A stretch of 60,000 nt of DNA, from contig NC_045146.1 of assembly GCF_008831285.2 (NCBI RefSeq), forward strand, positions 1,242,001-1,302,000. The letters are read 5' to 3'. The notes beneath the pieces are model-generated. The model saw nothing but the letters and a program-made list of their open reading frames with translations, was not told where the DNA came from and searched no databases. Source of the stretch: Nymphaea colorata (Eukaryota; Streptophyta; Magnoliopsida; Nymphaeales; Nymphaeaceae). Below are positions 47,017 through 58,801 of this stretch, one piece after another. How positions within the stretch are numbered: the first letter of the stretch is position 1; each line of letters starts with the position of its first letter. Made by a program: the position numbers and the translations under genes.

Positions 47017-49600
47017 TGATCATTTATTCATCTGTCGATTTATTCTTTAAAAAAGCAGGGACAAGCATTGGCGAAATAGACTATCCAGGCCCTGCCTGAA
47101 CAATAAAATGACGAAAAGGTCACTAGAGCTAGAGCCTTCCATCCTCTTAAGTTTCCAGTTACCAGGCTGCCGATTTTGTGGAGTTGGTCTCGGATCCATT
47201 TTTCCACTCTCCGGTTATGACCCGTAGTCTTGATCACATATTTGACCGGGTGTAACCAGTCTTGGACATAGTAATCTTTTATTGCACGAACTGAATTATA
47301 GTTTTTAATAAATACTAAAACATAAACATAAATTTTAAATTTTTTTTTATATATGTTTAACTAAATTGTTTAAATTTTTTTAGTAAAATTTTTGATTTTT
47401 TTTTTTTAATCCAAGGAGTTCATGACCTCTGCAGGCCCCTTCCTACTTCGGCTCCTGGTAGCCATCTTCCCAAAGTTCATTGATCATGATCTTAATTCTT
47501 TCAAATCTAGACTTGATCTCGGTTTTCAGCAAGTGAACCCGAGGACCAAGGTTCAATCCTTGATCAAGCTTGCAGAGTAATCTGCCCTTTAGAATATCAA
47601 TCGGTCGTAGTCAGTGTGGCAAAGCCAGGATTTTTTTAGCCGAAAGGCATTCGAGGTGGCGATACAAGTTTGGTGTGCACACCACATTAATTGTTGAGTC
47701 ATAACAATATGATCTTTGACATAGTCTAACAAAATTTTTGATAAGCCAACAAGTAGCTCCGCTACTGATCATAGTTAGTTGTGTATTAGCACCTCATAAA
47801 CATTTCTTATGTATACTTTGGCTGCTTTCTAAGAGTTTATAGCAGTGCGACTATATAAAGCTCGGGTATAGCTTGTCTTCGGTCTCTTAGTTTGACATAA
47901 TGCATGTTTTTTTAGTTCAAACCCCATTTTTTTTTATACCTCATACCTTATACCTTTTCCCTAAAACTTAATTGTTTTCTAAAGAAGTTTTTTTGTACCT
48001 AATTTGTTGACAACACTACTATAGTATCCCTTAAATTTGCAAAAAAGTTAAAAGGAAGTGTGTGTGAACATGCAACCTACTACAGTTGCTTTTCAATTCT
48101 CTGCTCTGCTGCCTCTGAGAAGCACTGCTGACATTTTCCATTTGTTGAGCCAACTTATGGCTTTTGATTTCTCTTTTTCTTCTTATTGCTCTGCCGCTCA
48201 GAATAATCGACGACATCTTTCCATCTGTATGTTGGTGCGGCAGCTGTTGCTACAAGTGGGAAGACCATTGCAGTAAGCTTTCCCCCATTTACAAAAGAAC
48301 GCCAGTAGATTTAAATCACGCCTCCTAAGACTCAAACCATTTACATTTCTATCCAAACGATCAAATCGTATTATTTGAGTGTGCTCGTTGAAGATCTATA
48401 CATAGAGCGAGAGAGAGATAGGGTTTGAGTAAACGGCCGGCAGTAGCAGTAGCAGAGCTACCATGGGGTTGGCATGGCCAAACGCCCACATCAGCTTGAG
48501 TAAACTCTTACAAAATTTTTACTATGTAAAATGCTGGACTCAGGCCTAACCATGTGCTGTGTCTATGCTAGATTTGCGTCATTAGCGTGCCTATTGCAAT
48601 AATAAGATGGATAAGTATTCCTCAACAAAAAATTTTTGGCTCCACCATTGGTGGCCGGTTCCTAATTAAAGTGGCATATATATATATTTATGTTTATTTA
48701 AGAGAAAATTGTCCTCAAAGTCATACTCTTATGCATTTAATGTTCTGACTTGTTTTGGCATTTGGGAGGGTTTAAAGTATGCTTTTCAACTCATCTGTTA
48801 TCGGTCGCCATCAATGGTGGAGGGAAGGGGGGGCTCGCAGGGGTCTTGGCCTCCCTCCCTTCAAAATTTAAAAACTTAAAAATTTTATATTAAATACAAA
48901 AAAAATTAGTTTAATACATATAAAAAAATAAAAAAATTCTATTTCAATCCCTATTAAAATTTTGAAACTGCAACAAAAAAAATTCTGACTTCACCCTTGA
49001 TCGCCATTGTACCAGAGTGTGACAGGGATCACAGAATTTAAACATCAACCTTTTTTAAGTATAGGCCACCTTGCCACCTAACTGCGCTACCACTTATGTT
49101 GTTGAGTTTCTTTACGTTTACGTGAGAAAGAAGAGAATGTGTTGAGAAACAAGAAGTTTAGCTTTTCTGCTAAACGGTTAGAAGCCCACAGGTACTGAGA
49201 TTTTTATAGTGAACCCAAAACTAATAGGTGAAATATAGGCCAAGGATAATGCAATTGAGATGTAAGTTTGCTATCATGGTTAGATAGGCGATTGCTGAAA
49301 GTCTAGTTATTAATTTGATTTACATGAGTGAATGCGTGTGATATTTCAGTTGACAAGTGACTTGTTTTCATCCAAATTCAAAAGCCGCCTCAACCTTGAG
49401 TTCAGACTTGTAACTTCAGAAGCCAGTTTTGGTAGCACGGATCCAAACAGCTTGAACTCATTTTCTTGTCTCTATTTGCACTAATGTTATTAAAGAAAAA
49501 GGAAATGTGAGAATAATAAAATAAAATAACAGGTTATTTAATTGGTGAAAAACAAACATTTATGTCGGATTTAATTCAGCTTACATTCTCTACGTTATTT
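47017..49600. other. Intergenic region between the two host genes
   Basis: AT-rich. It contains MITE-like end motifs at about 47616, 48630 and 48795-49015. A GA-rich block with GGGTTTGAG at 48405-48430 precedes a 23-codon frame at about 48463 that I do not consider a gene. Confidence 0.5.
48795..49015. repeat. MITE-like repeat with GGTGGAGGGAAGGGGGGGCT / CTGACTTCACCC ends
   Basis: The segment begins in a G-rich stretch, is A+T rich inside, and ends TTCTGACTTCACCCTTGATC. Similar end motifs (GTGGCAAAGCCAGGATTTTT at about 47616 and ATTTTTGGCTCCACCATTGG at about 48630) occur nearby in opposite orientation. I recall such ends as common in plant short transposons; no family is assigned. Confidence 0.35.
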
Positions 49601-49622
49601 CATTGTTAATTGTTATACATTT

Positions 49623-49752
49623 CGCCGTTACTTTCGAAAAAGGACACGAGATAAAAAAGACAAACCGCCGTTACTTTCGAAAAAGAACACGAGATAAAAA
49701 AGGCAAAATCGCCGTTACTTTCGAAAAAGGATACGAGATGAAAAAAGACAGA
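49623..49752 (+). repeat. Three tandem copies of a 43-44 bp unit with TTTCGAAA core
   Basis: The copies begin at 49623, 49666 and 49710 with CGCCGTTACTTTCGAAAAAG, followed by ACACGAGAT and a poly-A stretch. They differ by a few bases. TTTCGAAA is palindromic. The array lies about 180-300 bp upstream of a candidate + strand start at 49931. Confidence 0.85.
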
Positions 49753-49852
49753 CAAAACGAAAAAGCGAATGACGTGCCGGTACCAGGCGTTTTCCATATA
49801 AAGGTTCTGTCAACATAACTTTTTTTACACAAAAGTTTGAGGGCATTTTCGT

Positions 49853-49862
49853 CATATAAAAA
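49853..49862 (+). promoter_or_regulatory. Candidate TATA box for the + strand ORF at 49931
   Basis: CATATAAAAAGG about 75 bp before the ATG. No other support. Confidence 0.2.
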
Positions 49863-49930
49863 GGATCACTTATGGCGGTGTCATAGCGAGACGTGACCGT
49901 TTACACATGAGAAACTGAGCATCGTCTGCC

Positions 49931-50098
49931 ATGTCTTTCTCCACGACGCTCGCAGTAAAGGAACTGTGGAAGGTCTGCTTTATCTTCGAGGAAGCTTACA
50001 GTAAAGCCCGATTCAGGTGGGGCATCAAACTCCTGATCTCTGAATCATCAGAGGTGAGCAAGTCGAACCCAGTCAAAGTGCCCCGCATGCTTGCTTGA
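49931..50098 (+). CDS. Candidate small + strand ORF or first exon (55 aa), unknown
   Basis: The frame opens MSFSTTLAVKELWKVCFIFE and stops after 55 codons. It also contains a strong donor, CAGAG|GTGAGC, after 50053, so it could be a 41-codon first exon. A TATAAAAA motif at about 49855 and the 43-bp repeats lie upstream, a plausible promoter layout. I do not recognise the protein and found no clear second exon. It would be convergent with CWC15. Confidence 0.25.
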   Translation: MSFSTTLAVKELWKVCFIFEEAYSKARFRWGIKLLISESSEVSKSNPVKVPRMLA

Positions 50099-50483
50099 AG
50101 GGAGAAAATTTTCAGATAATTCTCTAGGCTATAGACACGGAGTTGATCATAAAAGCTTTCTTTAGATATTCAAACAAGAAGGATTCATCAGTTCAGGTCG
50201 CAACGATCTATTCAGTTTTGCGTACATTGGCTATCTGTCATGTTGCCAATCCACAAAAGATCTCCAGAATACATCCACAAAAGATCTCCAGAACACATCA
50301 CCACTGGTGCAATCCCAATAATAGGATACAAGTGAACATAACACAAGGGGAAGGATGCCGCTGGTCGTGTTTCACATTGATATACAGAAGAAAACTGGAG
50401 TCCAAGTGCATGATAACAGGAAGACTGATTATGATAACCCATGCAGCAAACTTTCAGACGTAGAGCCGCGTCCATTTGACTGG

Positions 50484-53400
50484 TTACTTCATGTACTTAT
50501 GCAGGAACTTTCGGTGGAAGTCGTTCCTGATGGTGTCGTTAATGAACCGCTTGGGAGTCTTGGTTTCACCACGAGTCTGATTCTTGAAAACGACATCGTC
50601 ATCCCACCTGGCAACATCACAAACAATGCAAAACATTTTCACGTATTCTTCCAACAGTCAAGCATGAGCCGGATGGTAGCTAGTCCATGTCAAAAAGTCC
50701 AAGCCTTAAGAAGTGTAAAATATGAGTTCGAATTCCATAAACGGAGTTCATTTAAGGAAAAATAAACTAATGACAACAGCAGTCGTGCTTTACCCTGGTT
50801 TGTCAATCCCCATCATATAGGGAAAAGTGAAACTAATACTAGAGAGTGGAAGGGGAAAAAAAAAAAAAAAAAAAAACTTTCCACAAACCTCCGTTTGACA
50901 TTGAAAGAAGTAGTAGGGTTAAGCAAAGGATTCCCACGGATCAACTCTGCTTCTTTGGCCTTCAGTTCCTCTTCTCGCTTTTGTTGCTCCTGCACCATAG
51001 ATTGTTCAAAAGACATGAGTTTGCTTCTAATGACAGACCTGATATCATGACAGACTATACTATCAAACACTTAATTTCCAACATAATGGGTGGCTAGACA
51101 GACCTTCCTAAGCTTCTCTTCCGCTCTTTCTTTCCTTATTTTTTCAAGCTCTGCCATAAGTGCTTCAGCATCATCATCATCATCGTCATCGTCATCACTG
51201 AAAGACATACCACAGTTCACTCGGTAATGAAAGAAGGGAGGCATGCCACATGCAAGATGCATTAACTATATCAGTTAAAACTTGGAGCATTAACAACTCA
51301 GTAGAAAATTTTTGGTGCAACCAAATGTGATTTTAGTCATATATGCTCGTACCAATATTAAAAAATAACTATTTTTGAAAAACCTAACATTTCTGTGTCC
51401 AATCATTTTATTTACTGTCCTAGTTTTAGAGCTAAAAATACCAAACCAAGTTAAACATCACAATCACATCCTATTGATTTCTGCAAGTCAAAACAATAGA
51501 ATATACCCACTTGATTCAACAGCTGTTGTAAAAAGCATTGACTCAGGACAACATAGTCGAGGGCTCGAGGCACAGGTTTGAAGACAATGAGATGCAATCA
51601 AGTAAACAACTTACTGCAAGTTGCATACAGGCACATAAATTAGAAGCACCCAATGTTTACACTGTATGCTGATCTTTAAGAAAGAAATGCTCTCAGAAAA
51701 AACAAACTTCTGTTTACACTAAACAACTCTTTAATCTCATACATATCAAGATCAGCATCAACTCCACGGTCCACCACAAAGCGAGATAAAAGTTATTCTC
51801 CAAAAGCTTTGCACCAATGATGTAGGCAAAGTTCCAATTGGAAAGAAGAAATTTCTAATATAACCAACAATTAACCCTAATATCTACCTTACTCACAGTG
51901 GGTATTTGTGTCATGTAAAAATATTCTCTCACAATATTTTTCCATCTGAGACTTCCTGACGAGGACTGGTAATTCTCATGAGAATAACTTGGTTTGCAAC
52001 AAGGCCAACTTACAAGAACCAACTACTTGAAGTGGAGTAGAGAGTGTAAGCAGCGGACTGAGCAGGGATCCACAAAGATGTTCCAACCCTATTAAGCTTT
52101 ACTAGACCATCAACCAAAAGAATACCCACTAACTAGTGCACATACAATATTAAGGATTCTTTACGTGCATTTGCATACCTATATGCTCAGTTAACCCTTT
52201 TCGTATTATTTTGCATGCTTAAGATTAATGCTTAAGTATAGTCATGATGGTTAGATTTGCATACAAGAACTTGACTATTTGGCTTTATATCAAAAAGTAT
52301 CAGAAAATGAACCACATGATTTTAAAAATCAAAACCACAATACAAACGTCTTATAGGTCACATATGAATTTGGTCCATGGGCCAATGAAAATCCTGCAAG
52401 TGAAGTGCAGAGTCGCCCTAAAGCATGTGACTGTGGCTATAGAAGTGCAGGGCATTATAATGCCCATACAAGTTATAATGCCCTTTCTTGACATGCACTT
52501 TTCACACTTCAAGGAATGAGTACAATAATATCAGCGAATGTCCCAGATTCTTAAGATTTTGAAGGCCACAGGAAGAAACAAAAATTCCTATTTTAGGCAA
52601 GTACATCAGGCACAAGAAAGCACTAGCTAAGCACAGAGTCTGTTAAGTAGGTTAGGCCCGTGTACAACGAAGATCAGGTCCCTCTGAAAAGAACAAAACC
52701 ATTGTTTGATGCTACAGGAAATTTCATTGGTCCTATCTCCAGTTCAAAAATATCTAAATTTACTTCAAAACTAATAGTTGAAAATTGAAATGTCATTGAT
52801 TGAACCCTGATGAGTGGTGAGCTTCTATGTGCTCATGTCAAAATTTCGCAACGTCAGAATTAGACTATGTTATTAAGGAGTCACCTAGGCATGGTTATAC
52901 TCCACCTGCATTGAGGGTGTCTAGCATTTACGTGACACAAGGTGGTGGTGTGCCTAGGCTCATGCCTACTCCATGGAAGCCAAACCGATTTAATGGGGAT
53001 AGAGACTAAATGTGCTGGGGACTGGTGTGTGCGCTCTGCACACTTTTAAGTTGCGGAAGCCGAAGAGATAGTGTACCTTCGACTGCCTTCCAAGGTATGC
53101 ATTTGCTCAACACACAAAATAACTGGCACAGGCACTACTGGCACATTGTAAGTCAATACCTTTCATCTCCACTTTTTACATCAACATCGGAGTCGTCAGC
53201 ATCTACATTACGTGGAACAAGCCTCTCTTCAGCATCTCGCTTTGGCCCTGCTTCAGGATATCAATTAGTTTTGAACTTTCAATGATATGTATGTGTGCAA
53301 GAGACAAATAAAAACCCAATAAAAAAGTGTAACCTTCCAGAAAGTGGCCAGCACTCGTTCCTCTCCGTCTGTCTCTATCCTCTGGACACCACATCCAACA

Positions 53401-55453
53401 AAAAGAAATTTAAGAAGCCAACCAAAATTAAAACATGACAAAGCCTTCAAGTTCTTGATTATGCATGCTTTGGCCCTTAACAGCCGGCAGTTATTCATGG
53501 AAATATGCTTATGGATGTGGCTGTGTAATTGTGTGTGCATGCTGGAGTGCATAAGAAGTTGCAAATTGAAACCATGGAAATATGCTTTTATGGATGCGCG
53601 CTTTTGGTGTAATTGCACGTGCATGTTGGAGTGCATAAGAAGTTGCAATTTGAAACCAATCACCCACCAAAGAAGCCCTTGTCCTTAGATGAAAAATGTC
53701 TCCTCTCACGCTCTTCTAGCTCTTCTCTGAGGTTCCTCTTTTGTATCTCATCTTGAGTACCTTGGCCCTCTTTCCTGTATCAAATAACAAGGCAATCATT
53801 AAGAAAAAGTGTAGTCACTGTAATTACTGCTGTCAGCAAAAGAAATTTAATGGAACAAGCACCTAATATCGGATAAGAAAGTAAGGAACAAGCCTAGGTT
53901 GCTTCCTCTTTTAAGGTAGTATATCTTAATTGGCAACTCAGACATGGATATCGAAAGATAGGATTTGGAAAGGATGTAGCTATTACCACCTCTTAAGAGT
54001 AAGGTATTTCGACTCTGAAAAGGATTTGGCTTTGAATACAAAAGGAAAACCCACATTTGAATACTTACATGAAAATATGCTCGGTGTTGTGAAAAACAGA
54101 CATCTATCAGATTCTGGAAGGAAAACATCATACCAATATCCACATCCGATTACTAATGGGATGTGCTTTTTCTTAACAAATCCAACCGCTTGAAATTGGT
54201 TCAGATCGATCAGATCTAATTTGAACCTTTGACATCCCTAATATTAGTCAATTTTAGAAGACAAAAGTAAGAAGCATATTAGTTCAGAAAACCATTACAT
54301 TACAAGGGTGTAATCCCCTTAATCAATCCATATCATATGATATGGGGCTGCACTGTATGAAACAATATGATACTCCTTGTACTGCACAATAAATAACTCT
54401 TATAAGAAAAACGGCTAAAATTCCTTTTGTCCATTTTGGGTTATAAAACTTCCTAACACCTGACCCCTAAACACTCATAGCGGTTGTGTGAAAGAACTCT
54501 TGCCATTTTAAAGAAGATAAAATTAAGGCTACATTTGCACATGGGAACTGATTTCTGGTTGAAGAAAAGGGGTTCCCCTTTTTCTTTGTGTGAGACAACC
54601 AATTTCTATCATGAAAAATGTAAAATCTTCCAGTAAATTTTTACCTTTTTTTTAAGATATGACTTTAAATTGGCTCACATGACCATGGTGCATTAGAGTG
54701 AAAGATGATAATCAGTTAAAAGTCTGCAAGCTTTGTAAGAAAGACATTACCACATGCAAGAAAGAGATTACCACAGGAATATCTAAATTAAAACATCATT
54801 TAGCTGGGACACATGAAAATGCAGCCGCGCACCTCCAGAGATCTACTAGAAGTTGAACAATGGCAATGGATAGATGATTGAAGCTATAAATGCCAAAAAA
54901 AATAGAAAGAAAAAGGAAGATGCAGAAATGGGCTATGGCGATTCCTAGGAAATAGAGGATAAGGATGATATGAGTTGTCTACTTCCAACCATGCTAATGA
55001 AAAAATTAGATCAGACATGCTAGTTTGAACCAAAAGGAAAAGGAATGATCCATGGCGATTTCTTGGAAATGGAGGATGAGGATGATATGAGCTCTCCACT
55101 TCCAACCATGCTACTGCTTAAATAAGATCAGACATGCTTAGTTTGAGGCAAAAAGGAAAGGAATGATCCACGTCCAAGGTAGCTCCAGCAAAAAGATAAG
55201 GGGTGGAACAGGTGGTAGGTCTACCAGCAGATTACCCAGTGACAGATTACGTTATTAAAAGCATTAGGTAGAGCATAGGCATTGAGTAACACCTGGAATC
55301 TAGGCACACATAGGTAAGACTAGGCATTTAAGGTGGCACAGAAAAACATAAATCAATAAATTTTATAACTAAGTGTTACATTCAACAACGAAGTTGAACC
55401 TTTTCGCTGTAAACACAATCCACCAATCAATTTATAATAAAAACTATATTCAA

Positions 55454-55527
<74 letters not shown>

Positions 55528-58500
55528 ATAGAGAATATTTTGGCCAACCAAATCCAAGCGTAACGCTTGAAACACTCACCAGAATTAGACAGATGGCAAG
55601 GGTCTAGCCGGAATAGAAATGGTGAGGGTTTTGCTGGTGGAAAAAGAGAAATGAAATGCAAACTCACCTAAATTAGACATCAGTGCACGGAAGAGAGGGA
55701 GGGAGAAATACTCGACTGATAAGGCACTAACAACACAAGGATGAGAAAGAGAGATCTACAATTGGTTTAAAACCCATAAAATGAAACACGTTCTGGATCT
55801 TTCAGAGATCTTAAAACCTCAGATTTAAGATTTGAAGACCTGAAATCACCTTGGATCTAAGATTTGGGGCTAGCAAACACAAAATTGGTGTGTGCCATAA
55901 TTTGAAATTAGATTCTCTAATTCAAGTTCCAAAAGTTACATTCTTGATAGGCTCTCTCCTCTCCTTCTTACCTATTAGAAAGCAATCTTTCTAGAGTGGG
56001 GTTCAAATTCAAATTCCAAACAAGGCGGGCCCAAGCTTCCATGAACATGCAATTTGTGTGTTAAGCTTCTATTTGTAAAATTTCATCATTTTCCTAACTT
56101 CTAACTGTCACTATTTTTATAATTTGATCTTCCTTGTTTCCTCCTAAGTACTTGTATAATTATCTGCGTGATTTGGGAATCAACTCATCAAGATATGTAC
56201 TCCATCAGTCCACTGGGGCCAAATTGTTCATTCTTGTTTCATTTAAGACATAATTAACTAAATTAGATAGTTTTATCCAGTGAAAGAAACTTTATCACAT
56301 TACAAAATGAATTGTCAACTCAAAATGCAAACATGTAGATGCACATATTTTTCAATTAGATAACAGTACAACAGTCCATGTACCCATATGTGCACGGAAA
56401 GGACAGTCACATAATTGAGGTTTTTGTCAACCTGTCATAAACTTAATATTTTAATTGAATTTTGAACATGTTGTTTATGATCTCCATGACGAATATGTGC
56501 CCTTACTATAACGTGCAAGTTTTTGGTAGGTAGGTTGGGCCTGGATCAGGGTCGCTTTGAATTTTTGCAAGTGCACCGAGCACATCGAGTAAACCTTGAG
56601 CGATAGGGTTCTGAGCCCTAGGTGATTTTGGGTGTTTGTGGCGACTCACGTCAGGTATGGCGGCATTCCAAGCAAATCCCTTCATTGAGCCAAATATGTA
56701 GTGTGTGTTTTACACAATCGTTGGATCCTATGGTTGTGCTTTGTTTGAATAATGTGTAGTATAACACGTTTAATGTCATACGAATGTATGTGTGAGATTG
56801 ATTGATTGTTTTTAAAAATTATTACGCAATGATACATGCACGCTAAGAATTATATTTGTTTAGGACAAACTAGGCAGGGTATCGAGTAGAGTATCTCCTT
56901 GACTTTGATTGTGCATTAGTAAGACAACTACAAGCCAATCACGGATCGAGACTACTCTCCGTGGTTTGGCTAAGTTTTTTTGAAGTGATTGTTATGGCTT
57001 GACTGTTGTGAATGCTATGATATTTTCGTTAACATTGCCGTTGGACAATGATTTGATTGAATGAACTTGAAGGGTAGAAGTACCCATAAAGTCCAATGGC
57101 TAGCTAAGAGTATTGAATGAATGTGTAACCCTCTTATGAAGGCGTTTTGAGGTATGGGTGCACTCATGAAGTGAACCAACCTCGTCTGTTAGCCGGTCTT
57201 ATTGTGAATATACCCTCATAATGATAAATTAAAAAAGAATAATTGATGGAAAGTCAGTGGGTTATGACAATATGTTTGGGATATGTCCCGCCCTCGTCAC
57301 TGGTCTCACCTGCTCAAAGCACAATAGGTGCAAGACTCTAGGATATCGTTGTGTGGTGTGCTTGGAGCGTTGAGCTCCCGCCTTCCCAACCTGGGTGTCA
57401 TAAGGAAGGTTGAGCAACTCTCATTAGAATTCACACATACATGGATGATTGCTCTATCGCTGCAACGTGAAATTCGAGCCACCATGAGGGTTGTCTCCTG
57501 ACTATAGGTCGCCTGTGGTGTGCATGCATCTGTGTTTTGCACCCACAGGAGCTGTCAATTCACTGAATCGAATTGAAATTAAATGAATGTAAATGAAACA
57601 AAGGTGAATGAAGCGAATGTGAATATTAAGTGTGTTACTTGTGGTCATTGAGTGGTTCCTACATGTTGTGGAATATGTGAAGGACTATCATCGCAAGTTA
57701 TGTGACCGCATGCGCTTATCATGTTGTCATAGTGATATGTTTTGTTACATGTTAGACTCCAGATTTGAGCCCTTACCTTACAAGGTCAAGGATTTATTTG
57801 TTTTGTCACTATATTGCGAAGGCTAAACAATCTGTTGTTTATGTTTTTCAGGTTTTGGTCGACTAGGAGCAGTAGGTTGATCAGATGGCTCCGCTCACAT
57901 CTAACTGAGGAGATTTTGAGTCTATTGTCATGCCGATGCATCACATTTTGTCTCATTGATGTCTAGTTTTTTATAGACATCGATGTTTTGGTTTTGGGGG
58001 CATTTTTGTCATGTGTGTTATTGACAAACGTGAAGACATCTTGTATGAATTGATTTTGTTACATAATGGAATGTTTGCCCCATTGTCATTTTGATTTGCA
58101 TAGCTACATTTCCATTGTTGTATCGTTGCACCTTGACGTGTTTTGACAAAAAAAAATTATTTTGGGGGTTCAAAAGGTCAGGGTGTGACAATTACAACAC
58201 GCACATAAATGTAAGCTACAGAACATGTCCTTATGGAGAGTAGTACAATGTACATACATGAAATCAACAAACCTAAAAATGCTCATTTGGAGAGAGATGG
58301 AAGATCTATGCCACTGTTTTTAACTTTTTATTGAAGCTAGTAGAAAACATTTTATTTAAGTGGATATGGGATGTAAAAACACAAAGCATAAGAGATGGAT
58401 ATGAAGTATGAAGCGGACCTAATAAAAAGAAGGAAATGTTGATGCTGGTATAGATAAACATGTCACTTCCAGACTTTTGATGCAGCTGACTTAATCTACC

Positions 58501-58782
58501 GACAATGCCACGTTATTAAGTGCCTAATCCCACAAAATAGAGATACAAAGAAAGACGAGGAGAGTGGAACCACCAAGAGAAATGATACATTTTTAGTTGT
58601 GCATAATGAGTCTTTATGTTAAAAAGGTAAGGGAAGTATTATCAAGTTTACCGTGGCTTTAGAGTTGTATGTGAGGCGAGGTCCCTGGATGAGTACTTCT
58701 GAGAAGGGCCAAAAATTCGAGTTCCCCCTTGCTCATTACCACCCTTTGCTGGAGCCCAGGTTGGTCTTGCGGCAGTTGTCAT
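50484..58782 (-). CDS. CWC15: CWC15 spliceosome-associated protein (Cwf15/Cwc15 family)
   Basis: CWC15 is a small nuclear component of the Prp19/NineTeen-related spliceosome. Seven exons: 58782-58652, 53774-53668, 53381-53334, 53247-53160, 51197-51104, 50989-50889, 50607-50484; 693 nt, 230 codons plus TAA. All junctions are GT-AG and in phase. The protein opens [15 protein letters not shown] with [20 protein letters not shown], has a charged middle, nine consecutive Asp in exon 5, then [20 protein letters not shown], and [20 protein letters not shown]. It ends [20 protein letters not shown]. Length and both ends match plant and animal CWC15 (about 230 aa), so the gene looks complete and functional. 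Intron 1 is 4.9 kb and carries transposon relics. A 5'UTR intron acceptor probably lies at 58802-58803. Confidence 0.96.
51198..53159 (-). other. CWC15 intron 4
   Basis: About 2 kb. AT-rich, no recognised element or coding sequence. Confidence 0.75.
53496..53659 (+). repeat. Two-copy 77-bp tandem repeat in CWC15 intron 2
   Basis: CATGGAAATATGCTT starts at 53496 and 53573. Both copies end in AGTGCATAAGAAGTTGCAA and an AAAC stretch. Diverged by several bases. Confidence 0.8.
54661..55260 (+). pseudogene. hAT transposase relic with BED zinc finger, in CWC15 intron 1
   Basis: The + strand reads LAHMTMVH and then, in another frame from 54704, [34 protein letters not shown]. This is the C-x2-C ... 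H-x-H pattern of plant hAT BED fingers. A 21-bp in-frame duplication (AAGAAAGACATTACCACA and its near copy) lies inside the finger. After a stop the region continues as two diverged copies of a unit of about 118 bp (from about 54930 and about 55045). No catalytic RNase-H-like region or dimerisation domain is left. Confidence 0.7.
55456..55523 (+). repeat. (TA)n(GA)n microsatellite
   Basis: About 17 TA units then 16 GA units in CWC15 intron 1. Confidence 0.95.
56490..58187. repeat. Possible solo LTR or retroelement-derived segment in CWC15 intron 1
   Basis: The composition changes here: richer in G and T than the A-rich intron around it. It ends GGTCAGGGTGTGACA, typical of some gypsy LTR ends. 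There is no coding sequence. The left border and target duplication were not found. Confidence 0.35.
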
Positions 58783-58801
58783 TCTTGCAAATGTTGTTCA
58801 G

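Noticed and set aside
53265-53663. 132-codon minus-strand frame overlapping CWC15 exon 3
   Set aside because: A frame running through the 77-bp intronic repeat; the real exon uses another frame with GT-AG borders.
57306-57826. Small frames in the GT-rich segment of CWC15 intron 1
   Set aside because: No recognisable protein; the segment is better explained as non-coding retroelement debris.
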